A stretch of 64,000 nucleotides of DNA from Glaciecola sp. Its GTDB lineage: Bacteria; Pseudomonadota; Gammaproteobacteria; Enterobacterales; Alteromonadaceae. Under the pieces are notes generated by a model. That model did no database searches, was not told where the DNA came from, and saw only the letters and a list, made by a program, of their open reading frames with translations. The position numbers and the translations under genes are program-made. Positions 16,723-25,646 of the stretch are shown here, piece after piece. The stretch's first letter is position 1. The number at the start of each line of letters is the position of its first letter. Location of the stretch: contig JAQWNF010000023.1 of NCBI GenBank assembly GCA_029246415.1, positions 186,001-250,000 on the forward strand. The letters are read 5' to 3'.

Positions 16723-18135
16723 ATGCAAACACATAGCAGCTCAAAAACAACATCCGCGAAACGCCCCTTTCGCAAATTTATCTTAGCCACTGCGACGGTG
16801 TTATCTTGTGCTTTTATCGCTGTACAGCCAAGTGTTCACGCCAAAGAGTTAGGCTACCCTGAAAAAGAAGAACTGAAGTTTGGTTTCATCAAATTAACCG
16901 ATATGGCCCCGTTGGCGATTGCCTATGAAAAAGGGTATTTCGAAGATGAGGGCTTGTACGTAACATTAGAAGCACAAGCTAACTGGAAAGTACTGCTTGA
17001 CCGCGTCATTGATGGACAACTAGACGGCGCGCACATGCTAGCAGGTCAGCCATTAGGTGCGACAATCGGTTACGGTACTAAAGCTAATATTATGACTGCA
17101 TTCAGTATGGATTTAAACGGTAACGGAATTACCGTATCTAATGATATTTGGGCAAAAATGAAGCCGAATATTCCACATAAAGACGGTAAACCTGTTCACC
17201 CTATTAAAGCTGATTCGTTAGCTCCTGTGATTGAAGAGCTAAGCAAACAAGGCAAGCCATTTAATATGGGAATGGTATTTCCAGTATCGACGCACAACTA
17301 TGAACTGCGTTATTGGTTAGCTGCTGGCGGTATTCACCCTGGCTATTATGCCCCACATAAAGGCGACAACAGTGGTCAAATCGACGCCCAAGCAATGTTA
17401 TCAGTGACACCACCACCACAAATGCCATCGACAATGGAAGCGGGTACGATTTACGGTTACTGTGTCGGTGAGCCGTGGAACCAACAAGCGGTATTTAAAG
17501 GCATTGGTGTACCGGTCATTACCGATTATCAAATTTGGAAAAATAACCCAGAAAAAGTATTCGGTGTATCGAATGAATGGCAGGACAAATACCCAATTAC
17601 CCACATACGAGTCGTAAAAGCACTTATCCGTGCGGCAATTTGGTTAGATGAAAACAACAACGCTAACCGTCCAGAAGCGGTTAAAATATTAGCTAAGAGT
17701 AACTATGTGGGTGCAGATGCTGATGTGATTGCAAACAGTATGACAGGTACGTTTGAGTTTGAAAAAGGTGATAAACGTGAAATCCCTGATTTCAATGTGT
17801 TTTTCCGTCACAACGCAACCTACCCCTACTACAGTGATGCGATTTGGTATTTAACGCAAATGCGTCGTTGGGGTCAGATCTCAGAGACTCAACCTGACGA
17901 ATGGTACATGGATATTGCTAAACAAGTATACCGCCCTGACATCTATGCTCAAGCTGCGAAATCATTGATTGCTGATGGCTATGCTAAAGCATCTGACTTC
18001 CCTGACTTTGCGACAGAAACAGGTTTTAAACCAGCACAGAACGAATTTATTGACGGGGTAACGTATGACGGTAGTAAGCCGAACGAATACTTATCACAAT
18101 TTAAAATTGGTCTGAAACAAGATCAAAAACTGTAA
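16723..18135 (+). CDS. nrtA: Nitrate ABC transporter substrate-binding protein
   Basis: A 470-residue periplasmic protein with a Sec-type signal peptide (basic start, hydrophobic [16 protein letters not shown], cleavage near VHA-KEL). The mature part matches NrtA/Cmp[51 protein letters not shown] and the C-terminal ITRPDIY-like [10 protein letters not shown]. It binds nitrate (possibly nitrite or cyanate) for the permease encoded next. RBS GAGGA lies just before the ATG. It is also the closest relative here of NasS, which looks like its cytoplasmic sensor cousin. Confidence 0.93.
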   Translation: MQTHSSSKTTSAKRPFRKFILATATVLSCAFIAVQPSVHAKELGYPEKEELKFGFIKLTDMAPLAIAYEKGYFEDEGLYVTLEAQANWKVLLDRVIDGQLDGAHMLAGQPLGATIGYGTKANIMTAFSMDLNGNGITVSNDIWAKMKPNIPHKDGKPVHPIKADSLAPVIEELSKQGKPFNMGMVFPVSTHNYELRYWLAAGGIHPGYYAPHKGDNSGQIDAQAMLSVTPPPQMPSTMEAGTIYGYCVGEPWNQQAVFKGIGVPVITDYQIWKNNPEKVFGVSNEWQDKYPITHIRVVKALIRAAIWLDENNNANRPEAVKILAKSNYVGADADVIANSMTGTFEFEKGDKREIPDFNVFFRHNATYPYYSDAIWYLTQMRRWGQISETQPDEWYMDIAKQVYRPDIYAQAAKSLIADGYAKASDFPDFATETGFKPAQNEFIDGVTYDGSKPNEYLSQFKIGLKQDQKL

Positions 18136-18153
18136 TGATTTAAAGGGTTTACC

Positions 18154-19146
18154 ATGGCTACTCAAACAATAGTAAAAATTATGACTGATAAAACAGCACA
18201 ACCAAAGGGTTTACAAACCTTACTTAAGATAAGCAATGCGCTACTGCTCCCATTTATTGGTATGGTTGTATTTTTAGCACTATGGTCTGGCGTCGCTAAC
18301 AACTTGGAGACTTCCCTCGGGAAGTTTCCAGGACCCGTGGCCGTCTTAGAGCAAGCAGTAGGTTTAGTCGAAGAGCACCAAGCACAAGCCGAAAAAGAAG
18401 CTGCGTTTTATGAACGCCAAGAGTTGCGCAATGCCGACCGTGTCGCCAAAGATCCAACGTACGAACCTAAAATTCGTCCTTTTACAGGTGTACCGACATT
18501 CTTTGACCAAATCTGGACTAGCTTATATACCGTGAGTATCGGATTTTTATTAGCGTCTGTCATCGCAGTACCATTGGGTATTATGTGTGGGTTAAGCAAG
18601 TCAGCTTACGCAGCTATTAATCCATTGATTCAATTGTTTAAACCGATATCGCCGCTCGCTTGGTTACCGTTAGTGACAATGGTGGTCAGCGCGGTATATG
18701 TGTCTGATGATCCAATGTTTGCAAAATCATTCGTGACATCAGCGGTGACGGTGGCCTTGTGTTGTTTATGGCCGACTCTAATTAACACTGCTGTCGGTGT
18801 ATCAAGTGTCGATATTGATTTGCTAAACGTCAGTAAAGTATTGCGCTTAAACACATGGGTGCACATCAAAACGATTATTTTACCTTCGTCTATTCCGATG
18901 ATTTTCACTGGACTGCGGTTGAGCTTAGGAATAGGTTGGATGGTGTTAATCGCGGCAGAAATGCTCGCGCAAAACCCAGGACTAGGTAAATTTGTCTGGG
19001 ATGAATTTCAAAACGGCTCGTCACAATCATTAGCTCGGATCATGGTAGCGGTATTAACTATCGGGATCATTGGATTTGCGTTAGACCGATTGATGTTAAT
19101 GCTTCAGCAACGTGTTAGCTGGGACAAATCAGTCACGTTACGTTAA
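18154..19146 (+). CDS. nrtB: Nitrate ABC transporter permease
   Basis: A 330-residue inner-membrane permease with about six spans. The cytoplasmic coupling loop EAA-type region is seen around SSVDIDLLNVSKVLRL and IILPSSIPMIFTGLRLSLG, followed by GWMVLIAAEMLAQNPGLGKF, typical of NrtB/SsuC/TauC. It has a charged insertion of about 60 residues after the first span (EEHQAQAEKEAAFYERQE), seen in some marine NrtB proteins. It lies 18 bp after nrtA and ahead of the ATPase gene. Confidence 0.93.
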   Translation: MATQTIVKIMTDKTAQPKGLQTLLKISNALLLPFIGMVVFLALWSGVANNLETSLGKFPGPVAVLEQAVGLVEEHQAQAEKEAAFYERQELRNADRVAKDPTYEPKIRPFTGVPTFFDQIWTSLYTVSIGFLLASVIAVPLGIMCGLSKSAYAAINPLIQLFKPISPLAWLPLVTMVVSAVYVSDDPMFAKSFVTSAVTVALCCLWPTLINTAVGVSSVDIDLLNVSKVLRLNTWVHIKTIILPSSIPMIFTGLRLSLGIGWMVLIAAEMLAQNPGLGKFVWDEFQNGSSQSLARIMVAVLTIGIIGFALDRLMLMLQQRVSWDKSVTLR

Positions 19147-19174
19147 TTCTTTATAATAATTTTAGGAGATGGTA

Positions 19175-20023
19175 ATGCAAACATCGCATTTAGAACTATC
19201 ACAAGTTGGGATTGATTTTCCAACAGCAAACGGCCCATTCACCGCCCTACAAGATGTGAATTTAAAAATTGAAAAAGGTGAGTTCATCTCGTTAATCGGC
19301 CACTCTGGTTGCGGTAAATCGACGGTATTAAACATCGTTGCGGGCTTACATCAAGCTACCCACGGCGGCGTGTTACTAGACAACCAAGAAGTCAATGAAC
19401 CCGGTCCTGAGCGTGCAGTTGTGTTTCAAAACCATTCGTTGCTACCTTGGTTATCGGTATATAAAAATGTTGAACTCGCTGTAAAACAAAGTAAACAAAA
19501 ACGCACTAAAGCAGAAATTAAAGATTGGGTTGAGCATAATCTTGAACTTGTTCATATGACACATGCTATTGATAAACTGCCCTCTGAAATTTCAGGTGGG
19601 ATGAAACAGCGTGTTGGGATTGCTCGTGCCTTGTCTATGGAGCCAAAAGTGTTGTTGATGGATGAGCCGTTTGGTGCCCTAGATGCACTCACACGAGCAC
19701 ATTTACAAGACTCTGTCATGGAAATTCACGCCGAGCTTGGCAATACCGTTATTATGATTACACACGATGTTGATGAAGCAGTATTGTTAAGTGACCGCAT
19801 CGTGATGATGACTAATGGTCCAGAGGCTACGATTGGTGAGATCTTGCATGTTGACCTGCCCCGCCCACGCGATCGCATAGCAATGGCTGACAATACTATG
19901 TATAACAAGTATCGCCATCAAGTCTTACAGTTCTTGTATGAAAAACAACGTAAAGTCGAGCCGGTTAATCCTCGTAAAACCAGTAAAACGGAAGTGAAAG
20001 CAGAGGTAAAAAAACAGGCATAA
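19175..20023 (+). CDS. nrtC: Nitrate ABC transporter ATP-binding protein
   Basis: A 282-residue ABC ATPase with Walker A GHSGCGKST, signature ISGGMKQR, Walker B VLLMDEPFGALDA and the switch His in MITHD. It resembles NrtD/NrtC and SsuB ATPases but has no C-terminal NrtA-like domain, so it is the short form. TAGGAG at 19163-19168 abuts an ATG at 19169 and is 6 nt from ATG 19175, so 19175 is chosen. The C-terminal tail is Lys-rich. It completes the nrtABC transporter operon, which is closed by a terminator at 20080. Confidence 0.92.
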   Translation: MQTSHLELSQVGIDFPTANGPFTALQDVNLKIEKGEFISLIGHSGCGKSTVLNIVAGLHQATHGGVLLDNQEVNEPGPERAVVFQNHSLLPWLSVYKNVELAVKQSKQKRTKAEIKDWVEHNLELVHMTHAIDKLPSEISGGMKQRVGIARALSMEPKVLLMDEPFGALDALTRAHLQDSVMEIHAELGNTVIMITHDVDEAVLLSDRIVMMTNGPEATIGEILHVDLPRPRDRIAMADNTMYNKYRHQVLQFLYEKQRKVEPVNPRKTSKTEVKAEVKKQA

Positions 20024-20079
20024 ATTGGTTTTACAGTACATTATATAGATAAACAAAAGCGTTCAATCTGTCTCCCTAG

Positions 20080-20135
20080 GCCGTTAACAATTGCATATTC
20101 CGTTTGGTGGTATAAAGTTGTTAGCGGCTTTTTTT
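20080..20135 (+). terminator. Terminator of the nrtABC operon
   Basis: GCCGTTAACAA (20080-20090) pairs with TTGTTAGCGGC (20118-20128) over 11 positions with one G-U pair. Seven T follow. Confidence 0.85.
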
Positions 20136-20200
20136 GTTGGTCAATTTGTTTGCAAGCTAATTGACGAAAACTCCCCTCGTCTTAGATTTAGCAAACCTAC

Positions 20201-20650
20201 CTACTCTTTTTTAAGCCTAAAACTTTTCTTAATTAGGTAATAACAACCACCAAGAGCAAAAATAATCATACCTAAGCCAATCGTAGCCACAGGGTCGTAT
20301 TTTTCTAAATCCAGCAAAATCACCTTGCGGGATACCGCGATCACCGCCACCAATAAGACTACTTCAGCGTGAATGACATTTTCTTTGAAGTACATCTCTA
20401 CTGTTTCGACTAGCTCAAAGCCAATCAAAATGATGAAGAAGAAGCCGAATATTTTAAATAGCTCGTCTATTTCAAGAAAAATCACATCATCGGTTGGATC
20501 AAAGATGTCCAAATAAAGAATGATACCTAACTCAACAATGGCAATCATCACAATGATCATCATCAAAATAAGCACAATAAAAGACATCCATCTTTTTATT
20601 GAATGAATAACCGAAACGGCTTTATCGATTTTGTCGTCCACTCCTGACAT
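20201..20650 (-). CDS. PsiE-family membrane protein
   Basis: A 149-residue protein with four predicted membrane helices, an acidic segment after the first (IFDPTDDVIFLEIDELFK), and the family motif AVSRKVILLDLEKYDP. It matches the phosphate-starvation-inducible PsiE family, whose function is unknown. It sits alone between the convergent nrt operon and the nirBD genes, on the minus strand. No Pho box is obvious by eye. Confidence 0.8.
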   Translation of the reverse strand: MSGVDDKIDKAVSVIHSIKRWMSFIVLILMMIIVMIAIVELGIILYLDIFDPTDDVIFLEIDELFKIFGFFFIILIGFELVETVEMYFKENVIHAEVVLLVAVIAVSRKVILLDLEKYDPVATIGLGMIIFALGGCYYLIKKSFRLKKE

Positions 20651-20765
20651 ATCCCTACAGTGATATAATGCCTATGGTATTAGTCTAGTGTAAGATTTGA
20701 TTATTGGCGATGAGTACAACTCAATCAGTCAAATAAAAAAGGGAAAATAAAGAAGTGTATTAACA

Positions 20766-20805
20766 GTTGGCTGCACCGTCTAACTGAGTTAACGACACAA
20801 CCAAC
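20766..20805 (-). other. Imperfect hairpin downstream of nirBD
   Basis: GTTGGCTGCACCG (20766-20778) faces CGACACAACCAAC (20793-20805), giving a long stem rich in G-U pairs on the minus strand, 3' of nirD. No clean T-run follows directly, so it may be a processing or stability structure rather than a terminator. Its loop side contains a 16-base sequence (20783-20798) also found exactly in the nrtA leader terminator (16635-16650). Confidence 0.4.
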
Positions 20806-20835
20806 CATTGAAGGGTCTAACGTGGAGTGATGAAC

Positions 20836-21174
20836 TTAACTAGCAAGACCGAGTTGGATCTCGCCGCGATATGCACGAATAGGAAAGGTTTTTAATTTAA
20901 CACTCTCGTCTTCGATACACGCGCCGTTTTTAAGCACAAATTGTTGTTTATATAATGGTGATGCCACCACAATATCGCCCTCACAATCACCAATCAACCC
21001 GCGTGATAGTACATTGGCTTTGCCGAATGGGTCGAAATTATCGACCGCATAGACTTGTTCAGTTCTACCCACGCGAAAAATAGCGACTTGCTGCTCATCA
21101 AATAACGCGCATACACCGGTATTAGGTGCGATATCGTCTAATTGACAAACGGTTGTCCAGTTATATTGTTGCAT
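20836..21174 (-). CDS. nirD: Nitrite reductase small subunit
   Basis: A 112-residue Rieske-fold protein (DIAPNTGVCALFDEQQ, VASPLYKQQFVLKNG) that lacks the Cys/His ligands of a true Rieske cluster, as NirD does. It is the accessory subunit of the cytoplasmic NADH nitrite reductase. The start at 21174 has AGGAGAG upstream; a longer frame to 21195 would overlap nirB and is unlikely. The gap to nirB is 10 bp. Confidence 0.93.
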   Translation of the reverse strand: MQQYNWTTVCQLDDIAPNTGVCALFDEQQVAIFRVGRTEQVYAVDNFDPFGKANVLSRGLIGDCEGDIVVASPLYKQQFVLKNGACIEDESVKLKTFPIRAYRGEIQLGLAS

Positions 21175-21184
21175 TATTCTCTCC

Positions 21185-23731
21185 TCAATCAACACTAACA
21201 GTAGCTATCATGTCTTCTTCAGCAACGGTCGCGATACGCGCTTTGCTTTGGCCACGATCAGCTTCATACGCTAAACGGTCATCCGTTGCAGGTGAATTTA
21301 TAAAGTGTGCAAAACGTTTTAATCGCTCTGGGCTGTTTAACGTTTTCTTCCATTCACATTCGTACGTATCCACAACGCGTGCCATGTCTTTTTCTAACTC
21401 AGCACCGATCTCAAGCTTGTCGTCAATGATGACCGATTTAAGATAAGCAAGCCCGCCTTCCATGTTATCCATCCACACAGAAGTACGTTGTAAACGATCA
21501 GCTGTGCGGCAATAAAACATTAAGATCCGGTCTATGTATTGAATCAAAGTCGCATCATCTAAATCTGACGCAAACAAGTCTGCATGGCGCGGCTTCATAC
21601 CACCATTTCCACAGACATATAAGTTCCAACCTTTATCGGTTGCAATAATCCCAATATCCTTGCCTTGAGCTTCAGCACATTCGCGAGTACAGCCCGACAC
21701 ACCCATTTTAAGTTTATGTGGTGAGCGTAACCCTTTGTAACGCATCTCTAAGTTAACTGCCATTGTAACCGAATCGAGCATCCCAAAACGACACCAAGTA
21801 CTCCCCACACAAGATTTAACCGTACGTAATGACTTACCATAAGCGTGACCTGTTTCAAATCCCGCGGCGATTAATTCATCCCAAATTGGCGGCAGTTCAT
21901 GTAACTGAGCACCAAAGAAATCAATGCGCTGACCACCTGTTATTTTAGTGTAAAGGTCATATTTTTCACCTATCTCACCTAATGCAATTAGTTGTTTAGG
22001 TGTAATTTCACCAGCTGCAATTCTTGGTACCACAGAATACGTGCCATCACGCTGCATATTGGCTAAGAAAATATCATTGGTATCTTGAAGTTGAATATGG
22101 TCGTCCGACAATACATATTCGTTCCAGTAAGTCGCCAATATGGAACCCACTGCAGGTTTACACACCATACAACCTTTGCCTTCACCGTATTCAGCGAGTA
22201 ATGCATCAAAAGTTTTAATTTGCTTGCTGCGGATAATATCGAACAGCTCTTGGCGCGAATAAGCAAAATGCGAACATAAATTGTCGTTTACTTCGACACC
22301 CATTTTTTCTAATTCAGCATTGAGAACTTGACCAACCATTGCGGTACAACCGCCACAGCCAGTTCCCGCTTTAGAACAAGATTTTAACGACCCTAAATCT
22401 GTTGCACCGTCTTGAATAGCACAAATCAAATCACCTTTACTGACATCGTGACATGAACATATTTGCGCGCTATCAGGTAGCGCATTAACACCCAATGCAG
22501 CACTTTCAGCACCATCTAAAGCAGGTAAAATTAACACTTCAGGTTGTTCTGGTAACGCCATTTTCTCCAGCGTCATCGTCAATAAATTACCGTAAGCTTC
22601 GGTATCACCAATTAATACCGCACCCAGTAATTGAGTTTTTTCAGGATTAACGACAATGCGCTTATAAATCCCTTCGACATCATTCATATAAGTGTATGTC
22701 AACGCGCCTGGAGATTGCGCGTGCGCATCACCAATACTCGCCACATCTACGCCTAATAATTTGAGCTTGGTGCTCATATCGGCGCCTTGGAATAATACGT
22801 CACCGCCAGTTAAATGTGACACAGCAGCTTTAGCCATGGTATAACCAGGAGCGACTAAACCAAAGATGCGGTTTTGCCATAACGCACACTCGCCCACGGC
22901 ATAAATATCAGGATCAGAGGTTAAGCAGTTATCATCGATTACAATTCCACCGCGCTCACCAATCGTTAAATCAAATTGACGTGCTAATTCATCTTGAGGA
23001 CGAATACCGGCAGAGAAAACAATCATATCGGTTTCTAAATGCGAGCCATCGGCAAAGTTCATGCGGTAACGTAACGTCTCACCGGCAACGATTTCTTTGG
23101 TGTTTTTTTCACAATGAACACTCACGCCCAAGTCTTGGATCTTGCGTGATAACACATTACCGCCGCCCTCATCCAACTGAACAGCCATCAAACGTGGAGC
23201 GAACTCAACCACGTGAGCTTCAAGTTTTAATTCATGTAGTGCGTTGGCGCATTCTAGACCTAGCAAACCACCACCGACAACGACACCGACTTTACTCTCT
23301 TGAGCTGATGCAGTAATGGCTTCTAAATCTTCAATCGTGCGGTACACCAAACAATGTGGATTATCTTTGCCAGGAATAGGCGGTACAAATGGAAATGAGC
23401 CCGTCGCCAAGACCAATTTATCATAGCTTTCTACACGGCCACTTGCTGTAGTAATTTGTTTAGCAGCTTTGTCGATATTAATGACTTTATCGTTAACGAT
23501 AAACTGCACACCATGCTCATCATAATAATCTTCAGAAGTCAGCATTAAATCATCGACAGTACTACCAGAAAAATACGAAGATAATTTAACACGGTCATAA
23601 GCTAAACGTGGCTCTTCGGAGAATGTTAGAATGTGGTATTGCGCGTAATCAGGATGCTGAATTAAGTTATCAATAAACTTATGTCCTACCATCCCATTGC
23701 CCACGACAATAATTTTTTGTTGTCTCATCAT
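21185..23731 (-). CDS. nirB: NADH-dependent nitrite reductase large subunit
   Basis: An 848-residue enzyme. Domains in order: FAD/NAD(P)H-binding (VVGNGMVGHKF, GVVVGGGLLGLE), a BFD-like 2Fe-2S domain (CSCHDVSKGDL, CGGCTAMVG), then ferredoxin-like halves and the siroheme/4Fe-4S site (CVGSTWC and GVSGCTRECAEAQGKD). It reduces nitrite to ammonium in the cytoplasm with NADH. Siroheme comes through CobA. The leader carries two ANTAR-type hairpins and a sigma-54-like promoter, so control by NasT and nitrogen status is likely. nirB-nirD form one operon divergent from modABC. Confidence 0.96.
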   Translation of the reverse strand: MMRQQKIIVVGNGMVGHKFIDNLIQHPDYAQYHILTFSEEPRLAYDRVKLSSYFSGSTVDDLMLTSEDYYDEHGVQFIVNDKVINIDKAAKQITTASGRVESYDKLVLATGSFPFVPPIPGKDNPHCLVYRTIEDLEAITASAQESKVGVVVGGGLLGLECANALHELKLEAHVVEFAPRLMAVQLDEGGGNVLSRKIQDLGVSVHCEKNTKEIVAGETLRYRMNFADGSHLETDMIVFSAGIRPQDELARQFDLTIGERGGIVIDDNCLTSDPDIYAVGECALWQNRIFGLVAPGYTMAKAAVSHLTGGDVLFQGADMSTKLKLLGVDVASIGDAHAQSPGALTYTYMNDVEGIYKRIVVNPEKTQLLGAVLIGDTEAYGNLLTMTLEKMALPEQPEVLILPALDGAESAALGVNALPDSAQICSCHDVSKGDLICAIQDGATDLGSLKSCSKAGTGCGGCTAMVGQVLNAELEKMGVEVNDNLCSHFAYSRQELFDIIRSKQIKTFDALLAEYGEGKGCMVCKPAVGSILATYWNEYVLSDDHIQLQDTNDIFLANMQRDGTYSVVPRIAAGEITPKQLIALGEIGEKYDLYTKITGGQRIDFFGAQLHELPPIWDELIAAGFETGHAYGKSLRTVKSCVGSTWCRFGMLDSVTMAVNLEMRYKGLRSPHKLKMGVSGCTRECAEAQGKDIGIIATDKGWNLYVCGNGGMKPRHADLFASDLDDATLIQYIDRILMFYCRTADRLQRTSVWMDNMEGGLAYLKSVIIDDKLEIGAELEKDMARVVDTYECEWKKTLNSPERLKRFAHFINSPATDDRLAYEADRGQSKARIATVAEEDMIATVSVD

Positions 23732-23785
23732 AAAACCTTAATCAATTTACGAAAGTTGAAATTGTAAAAGCTAGATAGATAAGCA

Positions 23786-23833
23786 CATTTCGTCGTTGAA
23801 ATGATGCGTCTTAGAGACCACCGTCGTTGGTGA
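23786..23833 (-). promoter_or_regulatory. Tandem ANTAR-binding hairpins in the nirB leader
   Basis: On the minus strand two hairpins follow each other: CACC-[AACGAC]-GGTG (23832-23819, extended by a T-G pair) and CATTTC-[AACGAC]-GAAATG (23803-23786), 14 nt apart. Both loops are six bases with A1 and G4 and are identical. This is the two-hairpin pattern recognised by ANTAR antiterminators, and nasT lies in the same region. The 3' arm GAAAT of the second hairpin can alternatively pair with ATTTC (23762-23758), offering a switch. A classical T-tract terminator is not obvious before nirB. Confidence 0.7.
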
Positions 23834-23880
23834 GTAACTAGCGTAGTAGCGTACCGTGATGGTACTATGCATGTAGTTAT

Positions 23881-23896
23881 TGCAATTTTGATACCA
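23881..23896 (-). promoter_or_regulatory. Candidate sigma-54 promoter of nirB
   Basis: On the minus strand TGGTATCAAAATTGCA fits TGGCAC-N5-TTGCA with GG and GC exactly ten bases apart and two mismatches in the -24 box. A start near 23869 would place both ANTAR hairpins inside the transcript. This fits nitrogen (NtrC-type) control of nitrate assimilation, but no NtrC sites were identified. Confidence 0.5.
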
Positions 23897-24129
23897 ACAG
23901 AAAATAACACAATAAAATAAAAAACCCATACAAATCAAGTGGATAATAGTATGCTTTTATTACAAGACGGATAAACTAGAAACTATAGTTAGATAGTCTG
24001 CTTTATTTTGGTGCAAGAGCTATTGATTTGCCCCATTTTATTCACTCGACAAAATATACTTGTCATCGGTTAATTAACTCAGGTAGGCTGAACATCTATC
24101 TATATTATAAGTTGTTGAGAAATGATGTA

Positions 24130-24957
24130 ATGCGCAATACTCAAATATTCGTTATTGTCTTGCTTATGTTGTGTGCATGTACTCCTGCCGAGCAAAGCCA
24201 AGCTATTAGTGAGTCGCCAGCGAAATTACGAGTGGCTGTTGCGAGTAATTTTTATCCGACTTTACGTGTCTTATTAGCACAAAGTCCTTCTTTAAATAAT
24301 CAAGTCACACTTATCCATGGATCAACTGGCACATTGTATGCACAAATAACACACGGAGCGCCTTTTGATGTGTTTTTAGCGGCGGATGAGCGCAGTATTA
24401 CAGCATTAATGCATGCCAAATTACTCGAACACCCCATTACTTATGCTTATGGGGAGTTAGTCTTATGGCCCTTAGATACGTTACAGCAAACACAGCCACT
24501 CAGCACAACACTTACCGAACTGAGTCGTACTGCAAGTAATAAAGTGGCCATAGCAGATCCATCTCTTGCTCCATATGGTTTAGCAGCACAACAAACGCTT
24601 ATCGCATTAGGAATATACGAACAGATGTCAGCTCAGTTAGTTTTAGGAAATAACGTCAATCAGGCCTTTCAGTTTGTTGATACCGCCAATGCCAGCATCG
24701 GTATACTCGCAAAATCCCAACTAATATTAGCTGCTCAACAGTATACTAATAGTGAAAATCGCGCTCAACGCTACCAGCAGTTTCAATCGATCCCTCTTCA
24801 TTTATATGAACCTATCATGCAACAGGCAGGCATTCTCAAACGCACTGAGCAACTTATAAGCGCACAAAAATTTATGCAATGGCTCATGTCAGATAATATT
24901 CAACAACAACTTTCAGCACTAGGGTACACCCCAGGTTCGGCTCAGAGATTACCGTGA
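24130..24957 (+). CDS. modA: Molybdate ABC transporter substrate-binding protein, lipoprotein form
   Basis: A 275-residue protein starting with a lipoprotein signal (hydrophobic IFVIVLLMLCA, lipobox L-C-A-C17). The mature part has the ModA pattern LRVAVASNFYPTLRVLL, GSTGTLYAQITHGAPFDVFLAADE and IADPSLAPYGLAAQQTL. It binds molybdate or tungstate and delivers it to ModBC. ATG 24130 is chosen because it directly begins the signal peptide. ModA is overlapped by modB (GTGA). Anchoring by lipid is less common in Gram-negative ModA. Molybdenum supply serves NasA in the same region. Confidence 0.92.
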   Translation: MRNTQIFVIVLLMLCACTPAEQSQAISESPAKLRVAVASNFYPTLRVLLAQSPSLNNQVTLIHGSTGTLYAQITHGAPFDVFLAADERSITALMHAKLLEHPITYAYGELVLWPLDTLQQTQPLSTTLTELSRTASNKVAIADPSLAPYGLAAQQTLIALGIYEQMSAQLVLGNNVNQAFQFVDTANASIGILAKSQLILAAQQYTNSENRAQRYQQFQSIPLHLYEPIMQQAGILKRTEQLISAQKFMQWLMSDNIQQQLSALGYTPGSAQRLP

Positions 24958-25646
24958 TTGACTTATTATTCTATACTCTGTGGCAACCGTTGTGGTTGAC
25001 CCTACAACTTGCGACATTAAGTGTCGTGGTACTTCTGTTGATTGCCTTACCGCTTTGTTACTGGTTAAGTCAATATAATGGTCGCGTCAAACCTGTCATC
25101 GAAGCCGCGATAGCTCTCCCCTTGGTATTGCCGCCGACGGTCATTGGCTTTTATCTATTAATCGCATTCGCGCCCGACACAGTGTTAGGTCAAAGTTGGA
25201 TAGCATTGAGTGGTCAACCCTTAGCGTTTAGTTTTGCTGGGGTTGTATTGGGCTCGGTCATCTACTCATTTCCGTTTGTCGTACAACCGATTTTACTTAG
25301 CTTTCAACAACATATTCAGCCTATAAACCAAACTGCAGCTACGCTAGGGATCGTATGGTGGCGTCGAATTGTGTTTATTTTGCTTCCGGCCATCAAGCCA
25401 GCGTTAATTAGTGCGGTTACCTTAGGTTTTGCTCATACTTTAGGTGAATTTGGCTTGATCTTAATGATTGGTGGCAACATTCCAGGCCATACTCAGGTGT
25501 TATCTATCGCGTTATATCAAAGCGTTGAAACCATGCAATACGCTCAAGCACATTGGTTAGCTGCAATCTTATTAGGATTTTCGTTTGTGATTTTAGTGAT
25601 TATGTATACCTATAATCGCGCGTTTTATCGGATGCAGCAATGTTAG
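24954..25646 (+). CDS. modB: Molybdate ABC transporter permease
   Basis: A 230-residue permease with five or six spans. It has VLPPTVIGFYLL, YSFPFVVQPILLSFQ, and the EAA-type coupling loop region ending in TLGEFGLILMIGGNIPG, all typical of ModB. It starts with GTG at 24954 within the GTGA overlap of modA and is itself overlapped 7 bp by modC, so the three are translationally coupled. Confidence 0.94.
   Translation: MIDLLFYTLWQPLWLTLQLATLSVVVLLLIALPLCYWLSQYNGRVKPVIEAAIALPLVLPPTVIGFYLLIAFAPDTVLGQSWIALSGQPLAFSFAGVVLGSVIYSFPFVVQPILLSFQQHIQPINQTAATLGIVWWRRIVFILLPAIKPALISAVTLGFAHTLGEFGLILMIGGNIPGHTQVLSIALYQSVETMQYAQAHWLAAILLGFSFVILVIMYTYNRAFYRMQQC

Noticed and set aside
23728-23910. A 60-codon minus-strand frame upstream of nirB
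   Set aside because: It coincides with the hairpin leader; its composition is not protein-like and it ends at nirB.
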